Shown in pieces: positions 1 through 10,412 of a stretch of DNA of 64,000 nucleotides. The notes beneath the pieces were generated by a model. That model made no database searches, was not told the origin of the DNA, and saw nothing but the letters and a program-made list of their open reading frames with translations. The position numbers and the translations under genes were made by a program. Origin of the DNA: Plazaster borealis (Eukaryota; Echinodermata; Asteroidea; Forcipulatida; Labidiasteridae); contig CM037470.1 of assembly GCA_021014325.1 (NCBI GenBank), positions 4,553,647 to 4,617,646 on the forward strand, written 5' to 3'. The stretch's first letter is position 1. Every line of letters begins with the position of its first letter.

Positions 1-59
1 GCATGGAGATCACTCTGGCAGTAGTCAAGTCCTTCAGCGCAATAGGTTATGGTACCTAA

Positions 60-165
60 TAATAAATTTTTCCAAATCCGTATTTTGAAACGCAAATTCG
101 TACTTCCGTATTCTTGGTTGATTTCCGTATGAAATACGGAAAATCCGTACTAGTTGGCAGCTCTG
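60..165. mobile_element. F-type DNA element, one end only
   Basis: The segment ends at 165 with GTTGGCAGCTCTG-like sequence, the same terminus seen at 44153, 58327 and 63325. A short hairpin (TTTCCGTAT / ATACGGAAA) lies near 122-142. The other end is not in the window. It interrupts a T-type SINE that resumes at 166. The left limit given is arbitrary. Confidence 0.45.
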
Positions 166-270
166 TATCTAGCCCTAATGTTGGCGGTCTCACTATTTTG
201 TCAATATCTTTGTTCAGGGTGCCAGTCAGAAGCGGTAACTGTTGTATAGCCAGGTATCACACCCAAGTTT
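166..270 (-). repeat. T-family SINE, truncated by the F-type end
   Basis: The reverse complement matches the body that precedes the tRNA-like part of the copy at 7768-7962 (GGGTGTGAT...CCTGGCTA, then TGCCAGTCAG, then GAGACCGCCAACAT and AGGGCTAGATA). It stops at the first bases of the tRNA-like domain, where the F-type element joins. Confidence 0.6.
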
Positions 271-828
271 AATATTTTTGACAACAAAAAGGGCTTCAGT
301 GACAATAATATCAACAAGTATTTGGATGCGGACTTTAAACAGACTGTTAAAGATCCGCGAGGCAATCATGCAAACACTATCAATCAATCCGGTGTGGACC
401 TCAGTCCAATATGCGAATGACCCATAAATATCCAGCCAATCACGTTCTCTTCTGCAGTATGTAAATGCCGACTCATCCAATCAGAATCCCACGATGCATT
501 TGCAACACCTTTTGGAAAGTTAGCAGGTTGTATAGATATCGCCTAAAGGTGTATTTCTTATCTTTACAACCGACTACCTCACACAAAGGGTATGCCTCTA
601 AGGTAGTTTGTCCGACGTCTGGATTCTTAGACACTGCCTGCAAAGAACATTTCAAAATTAAATTATGAAATAACGTTAATTCAACAAATAACTGTGAACT
701 CTTTATTTTTTTTCGTTCACAAATGACTGGTCTACGGCCCCCATTTCCAGGGACGAGATTTGACAAATTTGAAACTTCCTGGGCCTGGGTTTCCCCTTAT
801 TCCAGACCCAGAGCTTCCGAGACTTTAC
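271..828. other. No recognised feature
   Basis: Unique-looking AT-rich sequence. Short open frames on both strands lack splice sites or recognisable motifs. Confidence 0.4.
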
Positions 829-1002
829 AATTCAGGAGGTTTACAGACTCTGTGCATCACTAGAAATACAAATCTACAGGTTTGGAAGCATTGTGGACTA
901 ATTTCCTTCGCCCCCAATTCAGGAGGTTTACAGACTCTGTGCATCACTAGAAATACAAATCTACAGGTTTGTAAGCATTGTGGACTAATTTCCTTCGCCC
1001 CT
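829..1002. repeat. Tandem duplication, 87-bp unit x2
   Basis: Units 829-915 and 916-1002 begin AATTCAGGAGGTTTACAGAC and are nearly identical. A diverged relative with ATTCAGGAGATTTTCAG lies at 21080-21130, so the unit belongs to an interspersed repeat that was locally duplicated. The open frame through it is a by-product. Confidence 0.85.
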
Positions 1003-1111
1003 TGGTGACTGCTCTTCTTCTTTCAAGAAAGTTTGAAGGCTAAAGGAGATTTTGAGAAAAAAACCTGAAATCAGAAAAAATCCAGAGAATTCGTCACTGA
1101 AGCAGTTAATT

Positions 1112-1300
1112 CAGCGCTTACTTCAAGCGTATTTCACAGGTTAGCAGAGAATCTTTGCTTGTGCGGATGCGCACTTTACGTTACAGGGCATTCTTTGTTT
1201 ACACAGCTAGCGCAGAAATTTGACGCTTGCCCCGTAAGCGGAGAATCATGATCACAAGCACAGAATTTGGTGGTAAAGCAGAGCCATGAAATTGGGCTCT
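1112..1300. mobile_element. E/D-like palindromic MITE, diverged
   Basis: GCGCTTACTTCAAGCG near the left and GCAGAGCCATGAAATTGGGC at the right resemble the ends of the elements at 49900-50134 and 61211-61325. A further end fragment (GGGCCCAATTTCAAGGCTCT) sits at 1741-1775. Confidence 0.5.
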
Positions 1301-2072
1301 GGTGATGATGACGATGATACTTTGGTTTAAAACACATGGATTGCATAAACGAGATGTTTTTTCAAGACACAAGTGTTTTTTTGCACTGACATGATGGTAT
1401 GTAAAAACACCTGTGGTAGTTTGTGGCACGATCTCCAAAAAATTTCCATTTTGTTAGTTTTTTTAAATAGTGTTTCACAGCCACTTGTGGGCGAGTAAGA
1501 AGCAGGCAGAAAATATGCGGCCTTTATGATCGCACTTCACCTGTCTAATAATAAACAACGAGGCAAACACGCCGATAAACATGTGCAAACAATGACTGTA
1601 GAGCAATCATTAATCTCATTCTGTTAATACATGATCTGCTGGAGGTCGGGGGGAAGTAGGGGTTTTCCCCCGATCTAGCAATCAAGCATTTTTGCCAACA
1701 AAGTCTGCTGGCAATGTCATTTAGATTTCCAAGTTGAGCTGGGCCCAATTTCAAGGCTCTGCTTACCGCGGAATTCTACCTTACGGCCAATAAAAATATG
1801 TGCTTCACACAGGGTGATGTACGCGCAGAGTTCCGCGATCACAACCAATTAATTTGCTTCTCTTCCCCCCGGTGTATACAGGGGAGAACTGTCAGGGCTG
1901 AAACAAGTAATTTGAATCCTGCTTGTGCTGGTCACAGGACACTTTCACCATTACTTGCTTCTCTTCTGGCACGGGGTTGAAATTGCTGTAGTTTTTCCAG
2001 TGGTCAGTTGGGTATTTGGGATGCTGTTAAGCTCAAATGCATCCTTGGGGTACTTCTTTGGGGGGGGGGTGT
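1301..2072. other. No recognised gene; one MITE end fragment
   Basis: Apart from the D/E-type end at 1741-1775 I see no coding or structural signal. Confidence 0.35.
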
Positions 2073-2150
2073 TGTACTGCTGGGGGGGCGTTACTGCTTG
2101 GGGGTACTGCTTGGGGTACTGTTTGGGATACTGCTTGGGGAAGAGGTATC
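2073..2150. repeat. Low-complexity TACTGCTTGGGG repeat
   Basis: Imperfect head-to-tail copies of a 10-13 bp G-rich unit, directly after a run of nine or more G. Confidence 0.75.
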
Positions 2151-2423
2151 TTACTGCTTGTTTAAAAGTACCATGAATACCAGGTGTAGGTAATCTCCAG
2201 GAATATGATCACTGGTAAATACAACAGCGCCCTCTTGAGTTCATGCAGTCCAGCATTATGCAACTGATGGTTCTAGCCTTTTGCCAAGATGTTTCCCTGG
2301 ATAGTCTTCTCACCATATTCTGCTTAAATACATGTAGCTTTGCTACCGGCACCTGAAGAGTGAAATAAGAAAAGACAAACAAACATGAAAAGCTGATTAC
2401 AATCATTGGGAGGTATTAAGGCA

Positions 2424-2890
2424 TTATGATGGACTTATTGCAATGGCCACTATCGCCAAGTTCAAACGACGGAAACGTGTGCCATGTACACAACTTTCAG
2501 CCAATGAGAGATCTTCCTTTGACCTCAGCGAGGGCGCTGTTTGAGCTTGTGATGTCATACAGAAGGGTTCTATCACTTGGTGGATCCAGGGGAATGGGGG
2601 GGGGGGGGAGGGGACGTGTTTGGGAACTCCAATTAAACTGAATCCAGCAGGGTTTAAATTATTGTAATAACAATACCAGAGTCTTATAATAGCACACGTA
2701 TCTCAAGGCGCTGGAACAAATAGAAAAATACAGTACATATGTATTTAAGGCAGGTTAATGACATTTTTGAATTATGAGACCGATTTATTCAGCACCTTAT
2801 GGCCCTAAGATTTTACAAGGTGCTGCGGTGCATTCAGCAGCCACTGCCACAAACATTATGATGGACTTATTGCAATGGCCGCTATCGCTA
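2424..2890. repeat. 35-bp direct repeat pair (2424-2458 and 2856-2890)
   Basis: Both copies read CATTATGATGGACTTATTGC followed by AATGGCC and CTATCG. The second copy interrupts the 3' body of an S1 SINE, so it may be a short insertion or conversion from the first. Confidence 0.7.
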
Positions 2891-3096
2891 AACATTTCTC
2901 TTAGTGATAAGTGTAACTGGTTTTTTTTACATACATTACACAACACACGACCCTTCCGAAGGACGAAGCAATAATGGTTAAGTGTCTTGCTTCAGAACAC
3001 AAGTGTCAAGACCGAGACTCGAACCCACACTCTGCTGATCAGAAGCACCAGAGCTTGAGTCCAGTGCGGTTGACCGCTCGGCCACAACACACCATA
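2770..3096 (-). mobile_element. S1 SINE (tRNA-Leu-like)
   Basis: On the minus strand a class II tRNA-like head (GTGGCCGAGCGG A box, anticodon-loop CTCAAGC giving CAA, B box GGTTCGAGTCTCG) starts near 3092. It is followed by the conserved body with AAGCAAGACACTTAACCAT and CGTGTGTTGTGTAATG. The 3' body at 2770-2850 is separated by the 35-bp repeat insertion. Confidence 0.75.
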
Positions 3097-3105
3097 ACAT
3101 ACCAT

Positions 3106-3182
3106 AGGTCATGTGTTTGTAAAATGAGCAGCCACTGATTCAGTGTGTATCAGTGGCTGCTCATTTTACAAACACATGACCT
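3106..3182. repeat. Perfect 34-bp inverted repeat with 9-nt loop
   Basis: Arm 3106-3139 (starts AGGTCATGTGTTTG) is the exact reverse complement of 3149-3182; the loop is 3140-3148. It sits directly outside the tRNA-like head of an S1 SINE. No mismatches suggest a recent fold-back duplication or selection on the hairpin. Confidence 0.95.
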
Positions 3183-4006
3183 ACTTGTATGGTATTTATG
3201 CAAAAAGGGGTTAATGGCCTCACATTTTGAGTCGTCGACCCTAGCAGAGTCTTTCTGAATGGCTAAATGACAACACATCACACACACACGGAAGCTCTGT
3301 GTTGAAGTCATTCTGTAGACATTTCTTTGTTCTGTACACTTAAGGAAAATTCTTCAAAACTGTAAAGAACACTATGTGGATGTGTGTAAGTCCACACAGT
3401 GTTTCAAGTCCCTGTGGACCTCTTTTGTTCTAAGGTCCACACTTCCTATGTAGCGTTAAAGCACACAAACACACAAGTACGTAAACACCTGCAATCGGGG
3501 GCTTGTTTGTACTCAAACTTTTTGGCAACAGCTCCCATTGGTTTTGTACACGCTCTCCAACTAGGGACCTTTACCCAACCAGGGACCCTATTGTCTGTCC
3601 TCTTTTGTTATAGGTCACCGGTTTGAATGTGTATACCTACCCATGCAAACACGCATACCAGTGTAACAGAAGTTGGAACCCCCCCCCCCCCAAAAAAAAA
3701 AAAAAAAAAAAAAGCAAAAAAAAAAAAAGCACAGAACCAATTTAAACGTTTTCAAGTTCAGCCGAATCATGCCTGCGTTTTGAGCTAATTGCTGTCTTTT
3801 TTATAGGAGCTTGATGAAATTGGGGCCTTGGTAACAACAATTTGCACAAATTATCAAAACAGGAAGCAGTAAAGCCAACAATAATTAATGCAAATACATG
3901 TAGTCATACATGTAGCTCTGACTGCCTTTAGCTGTACCAGCAAAATTCAGTAAAAACAACAAAATTAGCCATTCAAGGTCTATATCAGCCATATTTGCAA
4001 ATTTCT
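3183..4006. other. No gene seen; homopolymer tract
   Basis: Contains a run of 13 C (3679-3691) followed by a run of 22 A, otherwise undistinguished. Confidence 0.4.
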
Positions 4007-4078
4007 GTGGAGTCTACTTTTCCGTGGAGTCCACATTTCCATGGACGAGTCCACATTTCCATGGAGTCCACACTTCCA
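4007..4078. repeat. Short tandem repeat, GTGGAGTCCACATTTCCA
   Basis: About four imperfect units of roughly 17-21 bp; each contains the palindrome TGGAGTCCA. Confidence 0.8.
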
Positions 4079-4080
4079 AC

Positions 4081-4245
4081 GTTCTTGTGAAAATACAATG
4101 ACAGTTTTTTGCTGTAATCTTAGCATGTAGACACTGTAATCAGCTGAAACTTTCACATGTGACTTTTATCATATCTTTCTTTATGTTGTCAATAAATCAG
4201 CATTACGTTGACAAAAACCAATCTAGGCCTATGACCCTGTACCTT
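4081..4245. repeat. Interspersed repeat shared with 57160-57315
   Basis: TGTAGACACTGTAATCAGC, then GAAACTTTCACATGTGAC, then TACGTTGACAAAA and GACCCTG recur in the same order at 57190-57315, where they form one half of a B-like element. Confidence 0.7.
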
Positions 4246-4699
4246 GAAGCTCAAAAAGAAAATTGTAATTTTTACTGGAAAATATTGGGAGAGTTTCCCC
4301 AGATGTGTGCTGTGTAGAGTCCAGCACAAAACTAAACGACAAGTTCCGGTTTTGCAGGTCAATGCCTCTCAGGCTGTTAAATGGGCCCATTTCTACTATA
4401 CAATCCTTTCTTGTTGCTAAATGAACCACAACTTTATGTGTGGCTCAGCGACAGGTTGCTCAGCGACAGGTTGCACTCCTCAATAGAATAATGGGGGGGG
4501 GGGGGAAATGTCTACAAATGCACTACAGTCACACAAACCGATTGAACAAAGTTATTATAATATTATATATTTCTGGTAATGAATCCAAGGATGCCTCTCA
4601 AGTGAACTTAATCACTGTAGCTCGCAATCCTGAGGAAACCTGTAAAACAAGGGTGCTTGCTATGTGAACCAGAAACACCAGGGTTAACCCCTACTCTTC

Positions 4700-4913
4700 C
4701 AAGAAAGTGTTCTGGGTTCTTTTACATGCACTACCAATCCTAGTACACAGGACCAACAGCTTAATGTTCCATCCGAATGGCAAAGCAACTATGGTAAAGT
4801 ATCTTACTCAAGGACACAAGTGCCACGACCGGGACTCGAACCCACACTCTGCTGATCAAAAACACCAGAGCTTGAGTCCGTTGCTCTTAACCACTCAGCC
4901 ACAACACGCCACA
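4700..4913 (-). mobile_element. S1 SINE
   Basis: The tRNA-like head (4830-4912, minus) has the CAA anticodon loop and B box GGTTCGAGTCCCGG. The body continues to the AAGAACCCAG block near 4712. Confidence 0.8.
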
Positions 4914-5099
4914 AAGATCAACCTGAACAGAAAGAGGTGACCGGGGGGGGGAGGGGGGTTATTAGTTCACAGGAAATGGTCCAATTATGTCAGCAGATCC
5001 CTGTTCCTTTGGTTCAGGCGCTGGGACCGAGCAAACACATTTCCAAGAAGTATGCTGGCACCTAGTGTCCAAGATCAGGAAGGAATCCCATCGTTGTAG

Positions 5100-5200
5100 T
5101 GCCATGAGTGCCACGACCGGGACTCGAAACCCACACTCTACTGATCAGAAACACCAGAGCTTGAGTCCGGTGCTCTTAACCGCTCGGCCACAACACGCCA
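5100..5200 (-). mobile_element. S1 SINE, head only
   Basis: tRNA-like head with A and B boxes; the body is lost after TGGCACTCATGG. Confidence 0.75.
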
Positions 5201-5757
5201 CGAATAAAATACCAATTAAAACAGCCTTGCTACAGCTCTTAATAGAGCTGTGGTGATGATGATGCTTTTGTTCATGTGTATTTATTTCATAAGTCCAGCT
5301 AGAATCTATAGTTCCAACAGAACTGTTTTGAAAGCATTTCCTGATACATGTATATCCTGGTGCAAGCACAACGACGAAACAAAACCCCAGATGCAAATTA
5401 TAACAGTTTGCATGACCTAGAATGACAGTTAAACACGCGGCCAACATTGTCAGATACAAGTATCCGTACTTTGTGTGACCCAACACACTCAATTACAAAC
5501 TTGTGAAAGTTGAACCCTTTAGAGACCATAACGGCCGCGAACGGCTTGTTTCAAAATGCCCATAGCGGTCGCAAACTTTGACCTACTTTCACTCAAAGCA
5601 GAGAGTCAAAGAAAAGGTATGGCATGTATCGGACCGAATTGACATTTTCCTATTTTTCCCAAGCTAACACAGAATCTACAATTCTAAAACAAAGCCAAGT
5701 ATTCCCGTTTCATATTTTCCTGACATTTTTCCCGAGTACAACGGGGCAAAAAATCTG
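5201..5757. other. No recognised feature
   Basis: A 115-codon minus-strand open frame begins here but runs into the S1 head and contains a CAT-repeat-derived His run, so I do not treat it as a gene. Confidence 0.4.
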
Positions 5758-6090
5758 ATCAGCAGAGAGTGGGTTCGAGTCCCGATCGTGACACTTGTGT
5801 CCTTAAGCAAGACACTGAACCATTACAGCTTCGTCCGTGTGTTGTGTAATGCACGTAAAAGAACCCAGTTAAACTTATCGCTACGAGAAGTTGTTTGCCC
5901 CGGTGTTTCTGACAGTGGCTGCTGAATGCGCCACACCACCTTTATAAGGTAAACCCTTATAAGGTGCTGTACATAAATTGGTCTCATTATTCATGAACTT
6001 CAAAACCTGTCTCAAAAAGTGTTTCTATTTTGTTCAAGCGCCTTGAGCTGTGGATACGTGTGCTATATAAGACTCCAATATTATGATATT
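5758..6090 (+). mobile_element. S1 SINE, 5' truncated
   Basis: Starts inside the tRNA-like head at CTGATCAGCAGAG and keeps the B box and full body. The 3' tail is GCGCCTTGAGCTGTGGATAC then CTATATAAGACTCC, a LINE-type tail suggesting mobilisation by a CR1/L2-like LINE. Confidence 0.75.
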
Positions 6091-6257
6091 TTCAATCACT
6101 TAATGAAACTGTTACTAGGGATTCACCATTGCTGGTTGTTGACACACAACGTAAATCAAATAAAACAAAATAAAGTAAAGATGTTTGTCATCAACAGCAA
6201 TTCTCAACAAATCAATTGGTGAAAAAATCAATTCAAAAAAAAATATTCCTGACTCCT

Positions 6258-6450
6258 GGGCCCAATTTCATAGAGCTGCTTAAGCAGAAAATGTTGCTTA
6301 ACAATTGGCTGCTAAGCAGAAATGAGCAGGAAACCAGTCACAAATTCTACATGTGACATAGTCGTTTGGCTGGTAACCCTATTCTGGTAAGCATAATTTT
6401 GTTGTGCTTAGCTAATTATTGTGCTTAAGCGGCTCTATGAAATTGGGCCC
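6258..6450 (-). mobile_element. D-family palindromic MITE
   Basis: Bounded by GGGCCCAATTTCATAGAGC and its inverse GCTCTATGAAATTGGGCCC. It contains the conserved CCAGTCACAAATT, ACATGTGAC and GGCTGGTAACC blocks. Confidence 0.9.
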
Positions 6451-6877
6451 AGATGTTAATGTGTGGTGAGTATTCCCGATATTGCTCGATAATCTGCATG
6501 GCCTGACTGAGACACCATACCCAAAAAGGTCAAAGTACTTTTGGCTATACAAATTTAATGGCATACCCACCTGCTGTGAAAGGTGCACAGACTAATTGCA
6601 AAGGTTTTAGCGTATTGGGTCCAGAGATTAAACCGGCTAGACTTGCCAAGGTCACCTGTAGTCTGCCAGCAAGGTCACCCTGGAAGGTCATTGGGGGGCC
6701 CCCATGGGTGTAGTTTCACCAATCTGCAGCAGGAAAAACACATTTTTTTACAGTTTTAGACCTTCCTATATCAACCAGAACTCCACCATGTCAGTTCAAC
6801 AACGTGACCTGCTTTATTTCTCTGTGTTTGTTTGGTCATTTTGTATAAAGTTTTCATCATAATATGATATTCCAAAT
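6451..6877. other. No recognised feature
   Basis: No coding signal or clear repeat found. Confidence 0.35.
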
Positions 6878-7548
6878 CGTCACCGTTTTCACGAAGAGGC
6901 AATTTCTGAAAAAATCATGCATTTTGGCAAATCAATGTTTTTACATATTTTGAATGTTACTATTGACATCAACATTTTCCCAAAGTTTCAAATGATAAAA
7001 CGTTATACTTTTCTAATTACACTAATTGGCACAAGGAACATTTTCCCAAACTATCGGTTTTGCGTTTTCACGAACAGCCACATTTAGATTTGCCAATTGT
7101 TACATTGAAGTACATAGCGCTGGCACGGTGCCAACAAAGGCTACTCTGCGTTTTTAGTTTTCACGAAGGGACAATTTGTATGACCTATATAAATTTTAGT
7201 TTTCACGAACAGGCACTCGTCGTTTACGCATCGGTTTGTACATGACGCGCTCACGACGCGCTCCACACAGACCTCGTTTTGAAGTTTTCACGAAGGGAAA
7301 CTTGTGTTTAACAGTTAATTACTTAATAATTAAACTAACTATAATTAAAATAGCAACAGATTTGCATGATTTAAGATCTCCACTTTTATGCTTGGAAAAA
7401 TGTCAGCGTTTCAATAAAAAACAGTGTCCGAAACAGTGATTTCAAAAATAGCTTAACTTCAAACGTGGATTTCTTCAAACGTGGATTTCTCGAAACATGA
7501 AAATTTTGTGGAATGGCCTAAATTGCCTCTTTGTGAAAACAGTGACGA
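6878..7548 (+). mobile_element. C-family DNA element (671 bp) with internal 18-bp motifs
   Basis: The left end CGTCACCGTTTTCACGAAGA and right end TTTGTGAAAACAGTGACG are inverted. AAAT flanks both sides (6874-6877 and 7549-7552), a 4-bp target duplication. The motif GTTTTCACGAASRGNCAM occurs in the left end (6885-6902) and as direct internal copies at 7064-7081, 7157-7174, 7199-7216 and 7284-7301, and inverted in the right end (7524-7541). No transposase is encoded, so it is non-autonomous. A second copy is at 37741-38261. Confidence 0.8.
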
Positions 7549-7552
7549 AATG

Positions 7553-7640
7553 AATAACCAGGGCTCGAATTTTACACTGGATCGCAGTCCCGAGGCCAGT
7601 GATTGTTGTGTGTCGAGTGAGCAAGTAAACCTGTGACTTG
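7553..7640 (-). repeat. I-family fragment
   Basis: GGGCTCGAATTTTACACTGG then GAGGCCAGTGATT match the inverse of the I-family end seen at 20049-20110. Confidence 0.55.
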
Positions 7641-7767
7641 ACCACCACAGACCGAAGCTCAAACATGTTTCTTGGGGGGGGGGGGGGGTTGCATTTTGGT
7701 CTGGTCGCAGCATGCCTTCAAATGGGCATTACTTTTCAGGAGAAATTGTCTAATTATATTAACATAA

Positions 7768-7962
7768 ACTTGGGTGTGATCCCTGGCTACACGGCAGTTT
7801 TCGGTTGTATGGCTCCTGACTGGCACCCCCCCCCCGAACAAAGATATAGACAGAATAGTGAGACCGCCAACATAGGGCTAGATAGCTCAGTTGGTAGAGC
7901 GCCGGCACGTTAATCCGGAGGTCGTTGGTTCAAATCCCGCTCTAGTCAAATTTTCTTTGTTC
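7768..7962 (+). mobile_element. T-family SINE, best copy
   Basis: A ~105-bp body (from GGGTGTGATCCCTGGC) precedes a tRNA-like domain and a short trailer TTTTCTTTGTTCAACC that is also present in the copy at 57490-57663. Shared sequence on both sides of the tRNA-like part shows it is a repeat unit, not an isolated tRNA. Confidence 0.75.
7876..7947 (+). tRNA. tRNA-like sequence in SINE (pseudo)
   Basis: It folds as a cloverleaf: acceptor GGCTAGA/TCTAGTC, D arm GCTC/GAGC, anticodon stem CCGG/CCGG and B box GGTTCAAATCC. The loop ACGTTAA would place GTT (Asn) at the anticodon, but position 33 is C instead of the invariant U and the T stem has a mismatch. It is therefore probably not a working tRNA. 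Confidence 0.6.
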
Positions 7963-8187
7963 AACCCCTAATCGATTATATAACGTCATACATTGCAGGT
8001 CTAGGGTTCTCTACGATGGACTCCGTGGTGCACAGGTCTTACCCACTCAAGACCCATGGATTCGAACCTGTGATTGGAAGTCAGCACAAGTTCGGATCTA
8101 CGGGTTCGGGTTGGCAAGAAGTAATACTCGCTGTGATGCTGCACTTGTCTTTCCCCTTGAGGTGGTTGGGTTCCAATGTTGGGGATC

Positions 8188-8418
8188 AAGTTGGCTCGGT
8201 GGTTTCTTTCCCTGCCTTTCACCTCTGTGGACCCCGGTTCGAATCCCACCTCAGACTGGAGCCTTGCATGTGGGTTGGGGTTTTCAGTCCCTACCTGATC
8301 GCGTGGGTTTCCCCCATTTGGGTTTTCCTCCCACATCTAAAATTGAGCATTTCTTCTTGTTTCCTATTCATCCTGTTATTGGTGCTAATTGTGCTGATCA
8401 AATAAATAAATAAATAAA
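8188..8418 (+). mobile_element. S2 SINE (tRNA-derived)
   Basis: A box TTGGCTCGGTGG, B box GGTTCGAATCCC, conserved body with GGAGCCTTGCATGTGG and TCCTCCCACATCTAAAA, and an (AAAT)n tail at 8400-8418. Minus-strand copies are at 22061, 51366 and 56226. Confidence 0.8.
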
Positions 8419-8447
8419 GCTTCTACTGAGAAACACTGGACTGCTGC

Positions 8448-8885
8448 CCCAATTTCATTGCATGCTCAAGCACAAAAAAAGCAAAGATTATAGAGCGTTG
8501 AAGGCGCAAGATGGGGAAGGCAGGCTGAAATGGGAAATGCTCACTGGACGCCATTTCAGCAAGCAACTCTTTTGATACAACAATAGATCAGTGCAGACAA
8601 TGACAACTGCAGACAATGTAACAAATGCAGACAATGTAACAAATGCAGACAATATAACAAAACATTAGCTTGCTGAAATGCGCCCAGGCGTGTTTCACAT
8701 TCCAACAATAGATCGAGCTCTAGTCCCCATGTTGAGCCCTTCGGCGCTCTATAATCTTTGCAAAAAAGGAGCTTGAAGTACAAAAGGATTGTATGTTTGC
8801 TTCCCAGAATATGGTTACCAGCTTTAAAGCACCATGTCCCATACCATTTGTGACTGGTATCCTGCTCATTTTTGCTTAGCATTTA
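8448..8885 (+). mobile_element. D-family MITE split by a nested element
   Basis: D sequence (CCCCAATTTCATTG then CAAGCACAAAAA) stops at 8480 and resumes at 8762 with AAAAAAGGAGC, then GGTTACCAGC and TTTGTGACTGGTATCCTGC. Confidence 0.7.
8481..8761. mobile_element. Nested inverted-repeat element, 281 bp
   Basis: A perfect 17-bp terminal inverted repeat GCAAAGATTATAGAGCG is flanked by A-rich D sequence (AAAAAA on both sides). Inside are about four copies of a 17-bp unit TGCAGACAATGTAACAA (8594-8660) and subterminal inverted copies of ATTTCAGCAAGC. Confidence 0.8.
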
Positions 8886-9463
8886 AAATTTACCCAGTCA
8901 TCTTGCTTCCCTTGTGGTTTATTACTCGAGCCTAATGTTTACTAAGGTCAAGTAAAAAAATACACCAGTTGATCGTTCCGGTTTTTCCAAAAAGAGGGGG
9001 GCCCTTTTTTCTTCTTTTTTTTTATTTCAAGGAGGAAAGAGCCAGACTACAAATTTCCTGGCTGTGTAGAACTAAAAAAGTCTAAAATATGGGTGAACTA
9101 AATCAGCTGTCGAAAGAATGGTGCCAAGATGAAGCGAAAATACTTGATGCAGCTCCAAAAAAGGATTAGGGCAGGGACGATCCAGTGGTGTTTATTTTAC
9201 TTGGCCTGATAGTACGCAAATGCTGGCAAAAATATCCACTATCAAAATTATTAGTACAAACCGTTGGTCGTCTGACAGACATTATTCTGTCCTTAATAGA
9301 TGTATCAACAAACAGCATACACAAACACTGACCAAATTGCTTTTAAAAACATGATCGATACTCAACTCAACTTGAGGCAAATTAGCCTTCATAACTAAAA
9401 ATGTACTCCCCCCCCCCCCCTTCAAATTGTTTCAGCTCAGCAAACACAAGTTGCTGCTTGCTT
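8886..9463. other. No recognised feature
   Basis: No coding signal; a C-run of about 12 at 9408-9420. Confidence 0.4.
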
Positions 9464-9504
9464 GCTGAGATCATAGAGCAAGGAACCTTGCTCTATGCTG
9501 AGAT
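9464..9504. repeat. 25-bp palindrome flanked by 8-bp direct repeats
   Basis: GCTGAGAT at 9464-9471 and 9497-9504 flank an interrupted palindrome built on CATAGAGCAAGG / CCTTGCTCTATG. The arrangement looks like a transposon excision footprint or a very small insertion. Confidence 0.75.
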
Positions 9505-9944
9505 CTGAGGCCACTTTAAATGTTGTCACTGTGTCTGAACATGGTCTGAACCTCCATGGTCTGAATAATAATGGCAGACCCCACCAGTGGGCACAATCAA
9601 TTAGCATTTGGATTATCATCATACCCACTGGTGTTGATCCAATTACACTCAGGCCACAGGCTGTTTGCACAGTGTTTATATGGCTGGACAGTTAACAATA
9701 CACCTGTAATGGATTTATGAGGTAATTAGGCACTCTCAATTGGCCATAAAATATAACTGGACAGGATGTGGTTGGGGGGTCGTTGACTTTCTGGCTTGGA
9801 AGTGGTCATGGTCAATTGGCTGCTGGTCAGTCGTAGTGTAACCTGTGATGTCACATGTATACAAAAGAGCCACAGAGCCTGGACTTCCTGCAGGCACGAT
9901 TTGCACACAGCCCAATGGGAGAAAACATAATACTGTACATTTAT
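9505..9944. other. No recognised feature
   Basis: Open frames here are short, lack splice sites and do not resemble any family I know. Confidence 0.35.
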
Positions 9945-10412
9945 ATTGCGCTTATTTATACTACCATGGAGGTACCTCAATGCTCCTACATTTCTTGCAA
10001 GGTATGTGTAGCTACATGTATGTTCTGATGTATGAGACCTATTATCAAACCAGGAACACCGGGGCAAACCACTGATCTTTACGATAAGTGCACTGGGTTG
10101 TGCTTATTACTACCTCCATGGTACTACATTTCTTGCAAGGTATGTGGAGCTATGTTTTGATGTATGAGACCTATTATCAAACGAGGAACACCGGGGCGAA
10201 CCCCTTATGACAAGTGCACTGGGCTCTTTTTACGTGCATTACACAACACACGGGACCTACGGCTTTACATCCAATCCGAAGGACGAAGCAATGATGGTTA
10301 AGTGTCTTGCTTAAGGACACAAGTGTCACGACTGGGACTCGAACCCACCCTCTTTTCGGATCAAAAACACCAGAGCTTGAGTCCGGTGCTCTTATCCGCT
10401 CGGCCACGACAC
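9945..10412 (-). mobile_element. S1 SINE with duplicated 3' body
   Basis: The tRNA-like head is at 10325-10410 (CAA loop, B box GGTTCGAGTCCCAG). The 3' body block from GAACACCGGGGC to GCAAGGTATGTG occurs twice in tandem (9985-10085 and 10125-10205). Confidence 0.8.

Noticed and set aside
2314..2352. 39-nt minus-strand exon
   Set aside because: Acceptor TTTCACTCTTCAG and donor GTGAGA are good, and phase 0 is open, but it is isolated by 13 kb from other candidates and pairs of splice-like sites this size arise by chance.
7876..7947. Functional tRNA-Asn gene
   Set aside because: C at position 33, a T-stem mismatch and the repeated flanking body at two other sites show it is the tRNA-like part of a SINE.
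8001..8405. Overlapping 100-129 codon frames on both strands
   Set aside because: They lie in the S2 SINE and its flank; no homology or splice evidence.
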